From NCBI RefSeq assembly GCF_021134715.1, contig NC_060019.1:7688001-7752000 (forward strand): a stretch of DNA of 64,000 nucleotides. The letters are read 5' to 3'. Each line of letters starts with the position of its first letter. Positions within the stretch are counted from its first letter, which is position 1. The stretch comes from Daphnia pulex (taxonomy: Eukaryota; Arthropoda; Branchiopoda; Diplostraca; Daphniidae). The translations under genes were made by a program, and so were the position numbers. Below the pieces are notes generated by a model. The model was given only the letters and a program-made list of their open reading frames with translations, was not told the origin of the DNA and made no database searches. Positions 12,801 through 23,921 of this stretch are shown here, piece after piece.

Positions 12801-15800
12801 ACTACGTAAATTTTGTCTTATTTTTGTCTTTTCATTCTAGAAATTCTTTTCTAAATGTTTTTTTTTTTTGTTTTTTAATTAAAATAATGGACCGGACTGA
12901 AATTGCAGTTCTTCACGGCCACTTTCGCCATTGAGGCCACCTTCAAACTGATCGCCATCAGCCCGAAATTCTATTTCAGAGAGGGTTGGAACATCTTCGA
13001 TTTCATCATCGTCTTTCTGTCGCTCCTCGAGCTCGGCCTGGAAGGTGTCTCAGGCTTGTCCGTCCTCCGCTCATTCCGATTGGTAATTTCCTTATCATAT
13101 AGTAGTCTCCGCTCATCTGTCGCCACACAATTGCATTGACAATCCTCTTTTCCATCCGTCCCGTCCACCTCGTCTGTCCCGATAGTTGCGAGTGTTCAAA
13201 TTAGCGAAATCGTGGCCGACGCTCAACTTGCTCATCTCCATTATGGGAAAAACGGTGGGCGCCCTGGGTAACTTGACGTTCGTCTTGTGCATCATCATCT
13301 TCATCTTCGCCGTCATGGGCATGCAGCTCTTCGGCAAAAACTACATCGGTACGCGTCGCATATAGATTCCCATCATTCCATGGGCCGGCCCTCTCTTGTT
13401 GATTTTAATCCCTCTCTCAATCGTCTGTGTGTGTGTTGGTACAGACAATGTGGATCGGTTCCCGAACAAGGAGCTGCCGCGTTGGCATTTCATGGATTTC
13501 ATGCACTCGTTCATGATCGTGTTCCGAGTCCTCTGCGGCGAATGGGTCGAATCCATGTGGGATTGTATGCTGGTCGGCGATTCCACCTGCATCCCGTTCT
13601 TCCTGGCCACGGTCGTCATCGGCAACCTTGTGGTCTGTTGTTTGGATTGTATTACGTCTCGGCGGAATAAGCAGATAATGATGTGGTTTTCATTTTTGAT
13701 TTGGTGGGTTTTTGTGTAGGTGTTGAACCTCTTTTTAGCCTTGTTGCTCAGCAGCTTTGGCGCCTCGAACCTATCGGCTCCACAGGTGGACAACGACACC
13801 AACAAGTTGACGGAGGCCTTCAATCGGATCTCGCGATTCAAGCGCTGGGTCCGCCGTTCCGTTTCCAACGGATTCCGCATGATACGCTCGAAATTGACCA
13901 ACCAGATCTCCGACCAGAGAGCGCCAGGTGAGTTGCCCCTTTTCCAAATTGGTCCTTTTCATTTTCAGTGTGGGGTCGTGTCGTTTGACACGAAACATCA
14001 AACGAGAGATCTAGTCTTTCGTTTATATTCTCTTCGTGCACACAATTACCAGTAGACGAGACATTTGGGGGCGATATCTTGTAAAACAAAAAAACGTGAC
14101 GTCTTTTTTGATTGAATTTCTTTTGTCTGATTTTACTCTCGGCCATCGCGTTTAAGCGCGGGTCCCTAATCTCTGATGTAATCATCAGTTTGATTAGAAT
14201 TGCGCATTAAGGGCATTTTGACAGTTTGGTTAATGAAGTCACGGTCGTCGTTAATGCGATCAGCTTATAACGTTGAAGAACATCTTTCTTGGTTCAATAA
14301 ATAGACGACTATGACGTCATTTAGAGTAAAATCATTCAAATAAGAAAAGGGCAACAGTACATCACCACATGATGTGCTGTGTTCCTCTTGACGATAGTAA
14401 GTCAATTATTATTATCATCGTCGTTTGTTTTGTTATTGTTTTCTTTTCCTTTTCCTGTGGTTGTTGTGGTTGTTGTCTTGAAATCGGACTGAACGGGAGG
14501 AAACTAAAACGAACAAAGTTTGCCGAGCGGTCGGATCCGGATATGTCGCCGGATTGAGACTCGTACGCGACTCGTCCACAGTCCGCACGCTGATTCGGTT
14601 GCTCTGCCTTTATCATTATGATTTGTCAAGCTCCGTGCTAGCTGCTGCTGCTCCTCTTTTTTTCCGTTCCATTACAAAGATTGACACGCGCTCCCGGGGC
14701 TTGGCTCGATTCAATTTCCTTAACAACATCCAACGAACGAACAGTGGCATCGCGTGCGTGGGCTCACAAACAGCCAATGAGAGAGACGACCAAAAACACA
14801 CGAACACACATACACAAACAAATAAAAAATAAATAAAAAAAAAAAGAATGAGGAAAAGGCCGTAACGAAGCGAATTGATGGCGGATTTCCAGTTCCGCAG
14901 TAACTAAATACATTTACAGACCGCACATAACATCGGTTGTTCATTTCGTATTTGGCGCCTCTATCTTTTTCTATATACTACGTTCCCTCTCCATAAAATC
15001 AGTCTCTTTCACGCCAACATCGGCAACAAAGTAAAATGACAAAAATAAAGTCTTGGTGTATTTTTATTAATAATAATCCAGTGGATAAATCATATAATAA
15101 GGGCCGTCGTTATATATATTCTATATACTATAGTAGCAGCCTCGATCGACTTGTTTAGAATTTGTTGCGTTTCAATCTGCTACTGTTGCAACTATTTTAT
15201 TTTGATTTTTCTCTTCTCTTTCTTCACCATTTTCTCTGTTTTTTCTCTCTCTCTTTCTTTCTTTGTCTCTCTTGTCTTTTGGGGGCCTTGCAACAACAAA
15301 AAACAAAACAAAAACGCAGCGTTCCGGGATATAACGTACATGAAACTCAGGCCATTCTACAAGTGTATGTATCCCAACTTATCTCATATCATATCATTAA
15401 TCAATATCCAATTTAATGTAGTAGTGATCGCATATACTGCATAGTATATGTGTATACATTAGATAGAGTCTATGTAATTGTTATTTCATATATTAGTCAG
15501 CGCTTTTCACCCCCTCCTACATTAGACCTCGATTATCTTGATTCTATTCGGTTTGGATTGTTTGGTTTTGTGTGTAGAGACACTTTATATCAATGGTGAA
15601 CCGGAAGTACATTAGCTCACGATTCCATCTTTTTCTACATCCGTAGTTCCCGTAGTAGTCTTCTCTTGCTCAAACTCTTTGCTGCATATATCTATTCTTC
15701 CTCTTCTTCCATCAATGTATTATTATTTTTTCTTTTGTATTTGATTTGATTCTCTATTCACTTTCAGTTGTAACTTGTAACTGGTAACCAAAATTAACCA

Positions 15801-18800
15801 TATCCCGGTTGTCATGAACTCATAAAAAAAATTGTCGTCTTTCCTTCCTTTCATGCGGATGTACATATAGTCATATCACACCCTTATTTCTATCAACTGC
15901 CAGCTAAAAATCATTTTTTTTTAACCTATACCAGATTCTCGATCAGTAGTTGTGTCTACACTTGGTGTTATATTAGAGTTCTTTGCTGCCTTCAAAAAAC
16001 AAAAAAACAAAATAGTCCCCGCTATGAAATCGCTAATAATTCCCCAAACAAATATGTAGCACACTATTTATCAATGGCCATTTGATTTTCGGGGGGCCAG
16101 CGTTGTGTCATCGCACGGGAACAACGTCTATAGATACATTTCTCGGCAAATGAATTATTTTATTTTTTTCTTCTCAGCATTTGATGAATTTTATATGATT
16201 TTTTCTTCATTTGCAAATTTGAGTTGTTCGTTTTTAATTTTCGCGCGTCAAGGCATGCCCGGCAGCTCTGCCATATACGGCGGCATATACAAATCGTCGT
16301 AAAAATAGCTGCGAGTTGCTTGTTTTTGATTGCGGTTTGACGCCATTTTGTGATTTGGTTATATTGGCCAGTAGTGGTTGTTAAATTGTGTTTCTGCCCG
16401 TGGTATTTTTGTTTCATTTCACGCCCCGGTCCCTTTATATAGACAAGAACTAAAATACCCCGCGTCATTCTCAAGAAAAGCTTTTCTCTTATTTAAAAAA
16501 AAAAACAAAAACTAAAATTTAGCAGGCGACAAAAGATTCTTTGCTTATTGTTATTTGTCTCTCCTTTTCGTGATTGTTTCTGTGTCTCGGGTGAAATCGC
16601 CGGCTGCTGCAGACATGAACCGCGAGACGGATGTCGAGATGAACAATACTGGGGCGGCCAAGATGGCCAACAATAGCGGCAACGCCGATGGCACAGCGCC
16701 GACGCCCGTTGAACTGCAGGGTTACGACGCCGTAGACAGCGTCATGCGCGGTATTCCGCATTCGAAACCGACACAATTTGCACACATATCCTCCTCCTCC
16801 TTTTTGATCACATCACTTTTAACTCCCCCCCCCCCCCCATCCTACCCCCCTTTCACTCCTATCAATCCCCTTTTTGGCCGTCCAATTCAGCTGGAACTCT
16901 TCCACTTATTCCACGTTTCTTGTTATCATTTGGCAGATGAATCGATGAGCAAATTGAAGAACAAGAAAGGAGCCAACAACACTTCGGCCGTCTGTCCCAA
17001 CAGCACTAAAAAACGGCCGGACGAGCTGGTCCTCGACATTGACTGCCGTAAAAATCCCAAAGACGACGACACCATCAGGTAAATGACAACTATCTATTAT
17101 CGCCGCATCAAGAGCCTAACGTCGATCCTTGTTTGGGTTTGTGCAACAGTTACCAATCGTACGGGAGTCATTGCCACCGGATAACGAGGGATGAGAGTCA
17201 TAAAGGTAGCTTACGGGTCGACTATTACGACGAGAAGCGCAATGCCAGCAAAGAAGATTTGGACGGCTTTCCAGGTAACGATCCTAGCCCACTCCCCATT
17301 GACTTTGTTATATATATATACTTGTTGCTGTGTGTAAGGATTGATAGACTCTGATCCTCTGCACACTGTCCGTGTCCACTGTGCGATTACGGGAGACACA
17401 GAGAAAGGGAATGAATCCTGGGAAAAGAAAGTAAAGAGAATGAAAGAAGGATCAATGATGACAAGGATTGATCCTTTTTTTCCCTGTGAAGGGGAGTCTA
17501 TGACTGGAATTGAATGCGTATTGATCTTTTCACCCTCCCACATATCAGATGACGTCGAAAGCTTCAAAGGCGACGGCGAGGAAGACGATGAAGAAGAAGC
17601 TCGACCGGCCGAAGTCGAGGGCGAAGATGACGGACTAGCGGCAGAGGCGGCCGTGGTTAAAGTTGCTGCTCGGGTGGACAGCGATGAAGATCCTCAATAC
17701 CCGGACGCTTGTTTTCCCGACCACTGGTACGAGAAGATTCCAATTATCAAAGGCAACGACGATTCGCCGTTCTGGCAGGGCTGGGCCATGCTGCGACTCA
17801 AGACTTTTCGGCTCATCGAAAACAAGTACTTTGAGACGGCCGTTATCATCATGATCCTCCTCTCCAGTTTGGCTCTCGTAAGATATTACTTTGACTCGAG
17901 AGAAATCTTAATAATAATAATAAGAGGGGGACGGCTGCTTATTATTGACTCTCCAATCGAATGAACGAGCAGGCCCTGGAGGACATCTACTTATCGGAGA
18001 GGCCCGTTCTTCAAGATATCTTGTACTACATGGACCGAATCTTTACCGTCATCTTTTTCATTGAGATGCTCATCAAGTGGCTGGCGCTCGGCTTCAAGAA
18101 CTACTTCACCAACGCCTGGTGTTGGCTGGATTTCATCATCGTCATGGTACAAATTCTAAGAGAGAAACAAAATCAAAAGACGCGCGTGCACGCCGACCAA
18201 TCGAAAAAAACAAACAAAAGACGGTTCAAAATATTATAAGAGACGACAAATTTGAATGAATGTCATCGTGTGAGAGTATTATATAGATAGCCGAGGAGTA
18301 CGACAAAAAAAAACTAGATTAATGTTTCTTTTCCTTGTTTATTTCAGGCTATTTTTGTGTTATTTATTTCGTTTGGCTGAAAGTTTCATTACAGGAAAAG
18401 AAGGAGAGCCGTCTGTCTGCATTTTTTCGCCCGTATCTTTGTGCTGTGTGCTGATATTGATCGTGTGACTAATCGATCGGTTGTGTTTTTAAAGGGCAGC
18501 CAGTTCCGCGCAGTGGCGTGACGCTCGCCGACTTTTTGATGTAGCCATTCTTCTCTTCTTCTTCCTTCCTTCCTCCCTTTTCCCTTTTTTTTTTCTCTCC
18601 CGTTTTCTTTTGGCGTGCTGTTTGGTGCACGCGCAAGCGGACAGACAGACGAATCCGTCGTTGTAACATGTATACAGCGTATATACTATATAACTCTCCC
18701 CCCTCCGCTTAAATAGATGTTTAGGCCTGTGTGTATATCTAGCCGTATAATTAAGGCCGCAAAGAGTGTGCACATGCGGTGACCCGCGAGCTGCTGCATA

Positions 18801-21800
18801 TTATTATTACCTTATGTGATGTTGACATTTTTTTTTTTCGTTTTATTTATTTTTATTTTTTCCACGGCATTAAACTTGTTTGTGACTCCATTAGCTCTCG
18901 CTGGTCAACTTGGCGGCTACTCTGGCCGGGATGGCCGATATCCCGGCTTTCCGCTCGATGCGCACACTGCGGGCACTCAGACCGTTGCGTGCCGTTTCGC
19001 GCTGGGAGGGCATGCGTGTAAGTTTTTAAGTACTTGTGTCTACTCTTCTACTACCGCCCGTTATATTTGAAAACAAAACAAAACAAAAAAAGCCAAACTG
19101 AGCAAAGGGCAACAATCTCAGCTGTCGTCATCTGCCAGGGGAATAACCGCCAAGCTCTAAAAATACGAAAAGCACATTTAATTAGTATGTAGGACTGTTA
19201 TGTGTGTGTGTGTATGTAGGGTGATCTGCCACGGAACAGAACCAAACGATTACACGATTGAAACGTATCTAGTCACGAGATATCGAAGAAGGATAGTTAA
19301 TCGCCATATCAAAGAAGACTCGCGTATTTTCTCTTCTATATTTCCACTAAAACAACTCAATTCTTAACCATCTTTCTCTCTCCGACTCATTTCATCTTCT
19401 CCGCAAAAACCACATAGCGCTCAACGTCTTTCCGCGTGAACCCGCTTGGGGTGTGTCTATATTGAGCGGCCGAACTGTATGCAGCATATGTACTATCTTG
19501 CCGTCCTTCAAATGTGTCTAATGTCCGTCGCTTTTCTCTCTATTCTAGCCTTCGCGTGCTGTCTGTGCTCTCTCCTCCTTCTGCTGTCCGCTATTATATA
19601 CATTCCATTATTATTATTATTTCTTTTTTTCCGCAATGTCCATTTTGTGTTTTTCGTTGTTTCTGGCTTTTGATTTCTGGTTCTCGTTCTTGGCCGAGAA
19701 TACGAATCGATTATTTTTTTCAAAAAACAAACAAACAAACAAAACATTAAATACTATGTATACATTAAATAGGTCTACATAGCGTCTGTTTTAGGACTTG
19801 TGTGGATCTATTCGCTCACTCTCTTGACACTTTTTACATCTTGTGGGCGTGATTGCGATTTCTCAATGTGTGTGGTGGCGTGCGTGTGCGTGTTTTCTTT
19901 CTTTTTTTTCATTTTGAGTTTTCATCTCTGGCCATATCCAGTCATGTAATATTTCTGCCATCAAGACGTTATGGCAATTATTAAATGTCGATGCTCATGT
20001 TTCTTTCCTTCATCTTGAAGAAAAGAAATAATCTAGAGACAGACAGACAGACAAAAAACAAAAACAAAAAATCTCTCCCGAATCCCGAGTTGTAATTGTG
20101 TTCGTGTTGTGTGTGTTCAGGTGTCGCTGGTGAATTATGTGGCCTCGCTTTTTGGCGGCGGCAAGATTCAAGCGTTCAAAACGATGCGGACGTTGCGAGC
20201 GCTGAGACCGCTGAGGGCTTTGGCTCGCTTTCAGGGCATGAGGGTAAACAAAACCATATACCATATGATGATGAAAAACACTCTTGATGTTATTCGTTCT
20301 TTCTTTTTCTTTCTAAACACCTTCCCGTTTGATATCATCATCACCCTTATGTATTTTTCGTCTTTATTCTTTTTTCTTTCGAAGCTTTTTTCGCTCTTTT
20401 GGCATGCGCATTGTGTCGTTTGTGTGTTTGTGTGTGGCAATCACTACGCTGGAATCGCATGTTCGCCATGGGCTCCCCCGCTTGCCAACGGGCCACACCC
20501 AATTTATACACAGAGTGGGGGGCTCTGAGTACTGGCGTACTGTATTTGATAGTGCTCGTCAATTCCGGCCAAACCATGTTGCATGATTGATCTTCAGTAA
20601 ACTCTGACATATATATACCCGCATTATATTCTCCGTGTTTCCTGGCTTTCTCTTCGTCTGAACAACGCGGTCGGGTGATGGCAGGGAAAAGATCGCAATA
20701 AAACAGAGTGGAAAGCCATTTTCAAGCATGATTTCACTTTGATCTCTCTACATGAACGACGACGTGCTGGTTCATACTCTTTCCCCTCCTATTCTAATTC
20801 TACTACTCTCTCTCTCTCTCTGTCAATCTCTTGACTGTATACTCTTTTATTCTCTTTCTCTCCAGTCTTCATCGCAAGTCTTTGACGAATTGACGATCAA
20901 TTTCAAACGTCAAATAACTTGGCTCCGTCATTGGAAAACAAGCACTAATTGCGCCCGAATCATCCGAGACCGAGTTTAATCGATATACATATCAATCCGC
21001 ATACGTATTTTACAAGCACTGCAAAATAAGTACTTGTACATATGCAGAAATATCCAAGAAAATTAGCATTCCATTAGAGTTCAGTCATAAGAACAGACCA
21101 ACCCATTCAATTTAGAAGATTAATCTGACAAAAGAAAGCTATCAACGATCAGATGAGAATCGTTTAGTCGAGGCATGCGTTTATATAGTTGATTTCCAAT
21201 TTTAAAACGTATACAAATCGTTAATATACAACATAAAGTCGAGAACTCGCATGCAAATTTTTTTTCCGTATCTACATCTCGTTCATATATTAAATAATGG
21301 ATAGAATTCATTTTTTATTTTACACATCTTACATTCCTTTTTTCTCTCGAATGGTTATGACTGATGAGAGATCACTGTATACTGTTTGCTAGTGCAAGAT
21401 TTGAATGTAAAAACAGCAAGGTCGGTTTCTCTGTTTCGACTCGGTTCTGTTCCCTCCCCTAAAAAAGCAAGCAAGAAAAACAATTCGAATGTGGTGGTGG
21501 AAATACTACTCTCTTTTTGCGAAACCCAATCTAATTGTCTTTTTTTTCAAAATCCTGTCCATTTTGCGAAACGATCCCTTCATCCCCGTCTAGGTGGTGG
21601 TTAACGCACTCATCCAGGCCATTCCCAGCATTTTCAACGTGTTGTTGGTCTGTCTCATTCTATGGCTCATTTTTGCCATCATGGGAGTTCAAATGTTCGC
21701 CGGTAAATACTACAAGGTAATGTCATAGCAAAATCTCAGTATATTTCAGAAATTCAAATAATTATCGAATTGTTTTGACAGTGTGTCGACGCCGAAGGTG

Positions 21801-23921
21801 AAATCGTCTCCGTTGAATTTGTCAAGAATAAGACCCAGTGCATTGAGAAGGCCAGCAGCAACTACACCTGGCAAAACTCGCCCATGAACTTTGACCACGT
21901 AGGCAAGGCCTACCTATCGCTCTTTCAAGTCGCCACTTTCAAAGGTTGGATGCAGATCATGAGGGATGCCACCGACTCCAGAGATGTAAATCAAAATTAA
22001 TTCGCTCATTTTCTTCATTGAAAAAAAAAAAAAAAAAAACTCACCACAAACGGTATTTTTTAAATTGGCAGGTGGACGAGCAGCCGAAGAGAGAAGTCAA
22101 TATCTACATGTACCTCTACTTTGTCTTCTTTATTATCTTCGGCTCCTTCTTCACGCTCAATCTCTTTATTGGAGTCATCATTGACAATTTCAACGAGCAA
22201 AAGAAGAAAGCCGGTGGCTCGCTCGAAATGTTCATGACAGAAGACCAGAAGAAATACTACAGCGCCATGAAGAAGATGGGCTCCAAGAAACCGCTGAAAG
22301 CTATTCCCAGACCTCAAGTAAAAATATTATTTTTATTTTATTACTTGATCAAAATGTTGATTGATTACTAATTCTTATTTCGGTGCGAAAATTAAGTGGC
22401 GGCCACAAGCGATCGTGTTTCAAATCGTCACCAATAAAAAGTTTGACATGATTATCATGTTGTTCATCGGATTGAACATGTTAACCATGACGCTGGACCA
22501 GTACAAGCCGCACCAGATCTTGTCCAACATTCTCGATTACCTCAACATGTTTTTCATCGTCATCTTCACAGCCGAGTGCAGTCTCAAAGTGTTTGCGCTC
22601 CGCCATTATTACTTTAAAGAGCCTTGGAATCTCTTTGATTTCGTCGTCGTGATTCTCTCCATTTTGGGTCAGTATTGTCTCTCCAAAAATTTCCGTTACA
22701 TAAACACTGATTTGTAATGCTAATCTTGATTTTTGAACAGGTATGGTGTTGAGCGATTTGATTGAAAAGTATTTTGTGTCGCCGACATTGTTGCGAGTGG
22801 TGCGAGTGGCCAAAGTGGGCCGAGTTTTGCGTCTAGTCAAAGGCGCCAAGGGCATCCGGACGTTGCTCTTCGCTCTGGCCATGTCACTGCCGGCCTTGTT
22901 CAACATCTGCCTGCTGCTCTTCTTGGTCATGTTCATCTACGCCATCTTCGGCATGTCGTTCTTCATGAATGTGAAACACAAATCGGGAATCGACGAAGTC
23001 TACAATTTTGAAACCTTCGGCAAATCGATGATTCTCCTCTTCCAAATGTCGACGTCGGCCGGCTGGGACACGGTCCTCGAAGGCATCATCAACGAGGTCG
23101 AATGCAACTTACCCAATCCGGAAACGGGCGATCCGGGCAATTGCGGCCAGACCACCATGGGCATCGCCTTCCTGCTTTCCTACCTGGTCATTTCCTTCTT
23201 GATCGTCATCAACATGTACATTGCCGTCATTTTGGAGAATTACTCGCAAGCGACGGAGGACGTGCAGGAAGGTTTGACCGACGACGACTACGATATGTAC
23301 TACGAGATTTGGCAGCAGTTCGATCCGGAAGGGACCCAGTACATCCGCTACGACCAGCTCCCCGATTTCCTGGACGTGCTGGAGCCGCCGCTGCAAATCC
23401 ACAAGCCCAACAAGTACAAAATCGTCTCGATGGACATCCCCATCTGTCGCGGCGATCTCATGTACTGCGTCGACATCCTGGACGCTTTGACGCGCGACTT
23501 CTTCGCTCGCAAGGGCAACCCCATCGAAGAGCCGGTGGAAATCGACGAAGCGGCTCAGGCCATCGAGCGGCCGGGATACGATCCCGTCTCGTCGACGCTG
23601 TGGCGACAGCGTGAGGAATACTGTGCCCGGTTGATCCAGAACGCCTGGCGACGCCATCGTGAGAAACCGCGGGGCTCCACGGACGGAGAAGGTTGCAGTG
23701 GCGCCGGGAGCGACACCGGCGGTGGCGGAGGAGCTGAGCACGTCTCCCTTGCGCCTTCACCTTCGTGCATCTCGGGCGTTGCCGGAGCAACCGGCGACTC
23801 CCAACACCAACAGACGGCCATCTTGATCGACAGTGATGGCTACGCCACGAAAAACGGACACAAAGTCGTGATTCATTCACGGTCGTCGTCCAGTATCAGT
23901 TCGCGGTCGACCGACGTATGA
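3973..23921 (+). CDS. para: Voltage-gated sodium channel alpha subunit, para type (5' exons missing)
   Basis: This is the pore-forming alpha subunit of the axonal sodium channel in the plasma membrane of neurons. Exons: 3973-4178, 7032-7160, 8454-8545, 8697-8909, 9287-9347, 9552-9870, 10059-10349, 10431-10692, 11799-12037, 12212-12278, 12354-12455, 12546-12805, 12909-13082, 13186-13348, 13445-13632, 13720-13927, 16613-16750, 16937-17078, 17150-17274, 17549-17877, 17973-18146, then 18895-19017 or 20121-20243, then 21594-21716, 21782-21985, 22072-22317, 22397-22667, 22741-23921. They sum to 6030 nt (2009 residues plus stop). The selectivity filter is D-E-K-A, with codons at 9670, 13540, 21941 and 23058, which indicates a sodium-selective Nav1 channel. 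The inactivation motif MFM is at 22228-22236, the form used by arthropods. The C-terminus has an EF-hand-like region and an IQ motif. The fast-inactivation linker and the four S4 helices are intact. Only the cytoplasmic N-terminus is absent. Donors at 13633 (gtctgt) and 16751 (gtattc) are weak, so those boundaries are the least certain. Confidence 0.95.
9142..9155. repeat. 14-base G homopolymer in a para intron
   Basis: An uninterrupted run of 14 G within the intron between exons ending at 8909 and starting at 9287. A matching run of 14 C lies in another para intron at 16825-16838. Confidence 0.85.
10059..12455 (+). other. para: para cytoplasmic I-II linker exons
   Basis: Five exons (10059-10349, 10431-10692, 11799-12037, 12212-12278, 12354-12455) encode the long intracellular loop. 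Conserved islands match the arthropod linker: [62 protein letters not shown] and DNPFIE. Between them the loop is low complexity and lineage-specific, with glycine runs and a histidine run near 12003-12018. Such loops are common sites of alternative splicing and phosphorylation, but no second version of any of these exons was seen. The 67-nt and 102-nt exons are the least conserved. Confidence 0.85.
12546..13927 (+). other. para: para domain II, five exons
   Basis: The exons encode S1 ([20 protein letters not shown]), S2-S3 ([12 protein letters not shown]), S4 split across 13082/13186 (VLRSFRL then [13 protein letters not shown]), the S4-S5 linker and S5, the pore with filter Glu ([10 protein letters not shown] codon 13540-13542), and S6 ([14 protein letters not shown]). 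House-fly super-kdr Met918, Leu925, Thr929, Leu932 and kdr Leu1014 are all unchanged. The S4-S5 exon 13186-13348 reads [11 protein letters not shown]. It resembles one of the two alternative fly exons (c/d) and appears only once here. Confidence 0.9.
16613..17877 (+). other. para: para II-III linker exons and start of domain III
   Basis: Exons 16613-16750 and 16937-17078 encode a poorly conserved loop rich in Asn, Lys and Asp. Exon 17150-17274 carries the recognisable [15 protein letters not shown] and NASKEDL islands. Exon 17549-17877 is strongly acidic, then runs into the conserved [11 protein letters not shown] and DDSPFWQGW segment and domain III S1. Frames join cleanly: phase 1 at 13927/16613, 16750/16937 and 17274/17549, and phase 2 at 17078/17150. 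The donor of the first exon (gtattc at 16751) is weak, but the frame would run on into low-complexity DNA if it were not used. Confidence 0.8.
18895..19017 (+). CDS. para: para alternative exon, k-like (domain III S3-S4)
   Basis: A 123-nt, 41-codon, phase-0 exon flanked by ag (18893-18894) and gtaagt (19018). It encodes late S3, the short S3-S4 loop and S4: [33 protein letters not shown]. The residues FRSMRT and SRWEGM match the k type of the mutually exclusive k/l exon pair of insect para. Voltage sensing and gating depend on this segment. It cannot be spliced together with the exon at 20121 without duplicating S4, so the two must be used one at a time. Confidence 0.92.
20121..20243 (+). CDS. 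para: para alternative exon, l-like (domain III S3-S4)
   Basis: A second 123-nt, phase-0 version of the same segment, flanked by ag (20119-20120) and gtaaac (20244). It encodes [18 protein letters not shown], the S4 repeat [15 protein letters not shown] and [16 protein letters not shown] and the Phe-Gln before GMR match the l type of the insect exon pair. The arginine ladder is the same as in the k-like exon; the differences lie in the S3-S4 loop and the end of S4. Both join in frame to 18146 upstream and 21594 downstream. The order, k-like then l-like, is seen directly. Confidence 0.92.
22397..23921 (+). other. para: para domain IV and C-terminal tail
   Basis: Exon 22397-22667 encodes the start of domain IV through S3 ([43 protein letters not shown]). 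Exon 22741-23921 encodes S4 ([21 protein letters not shown]), S5, the pore with filter Ala (MSTSAGWD, A codon 23058-23060), S6 and the cytoplasmic tail. The tail has the EF-hand-like region ([16 protein letters not shown]) and an IQ motif ([15 protein letters not shown]) for calmodulin, then a Gly/Ser-rich stretch. It ends with the conserved [11 protein letters not shown] and a terminal STDV-stop, which could act as a PDZ ligand (inference). Confidence 0.93.

Larger units (their letters stand above)
17973..22317 (+). other. para: para domain III and III-IV inactivation linker
   Basis: Exon 17973-18146 encodes the S1-S2 loop to S3. An alternative exon for late S3 and S4 follows (two copies, listed separately). 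Exon 21594-21716 encodes S4-S5 and S5, and 21782-21985 the pore with filter Lys (ATFKGW, K codon 21941-21943) and two N-glycosylation sequons (NKT, NYT). Exon 22072-22317 encodes S6 ([20 protein letters not shown]) and the inactivation gate with MFM at 22228-22236. The S6 Phe that is changed in some pyrethroid-resistant insects (F1534/F1538 type) is retained. Confidence 0.9.

Noticed and set aside
13083..13444. A second c/d exon of para
   Set aside because: Both flanking introns were read in all plus-strand frames; neither contains the [13 protein letters not shown] segment.
23109..23880. Minus-strand frames of 140-210 codons across the last para exon
   Set aside because: Antisense shadows of a strongly conserved GC-rich coding exon.
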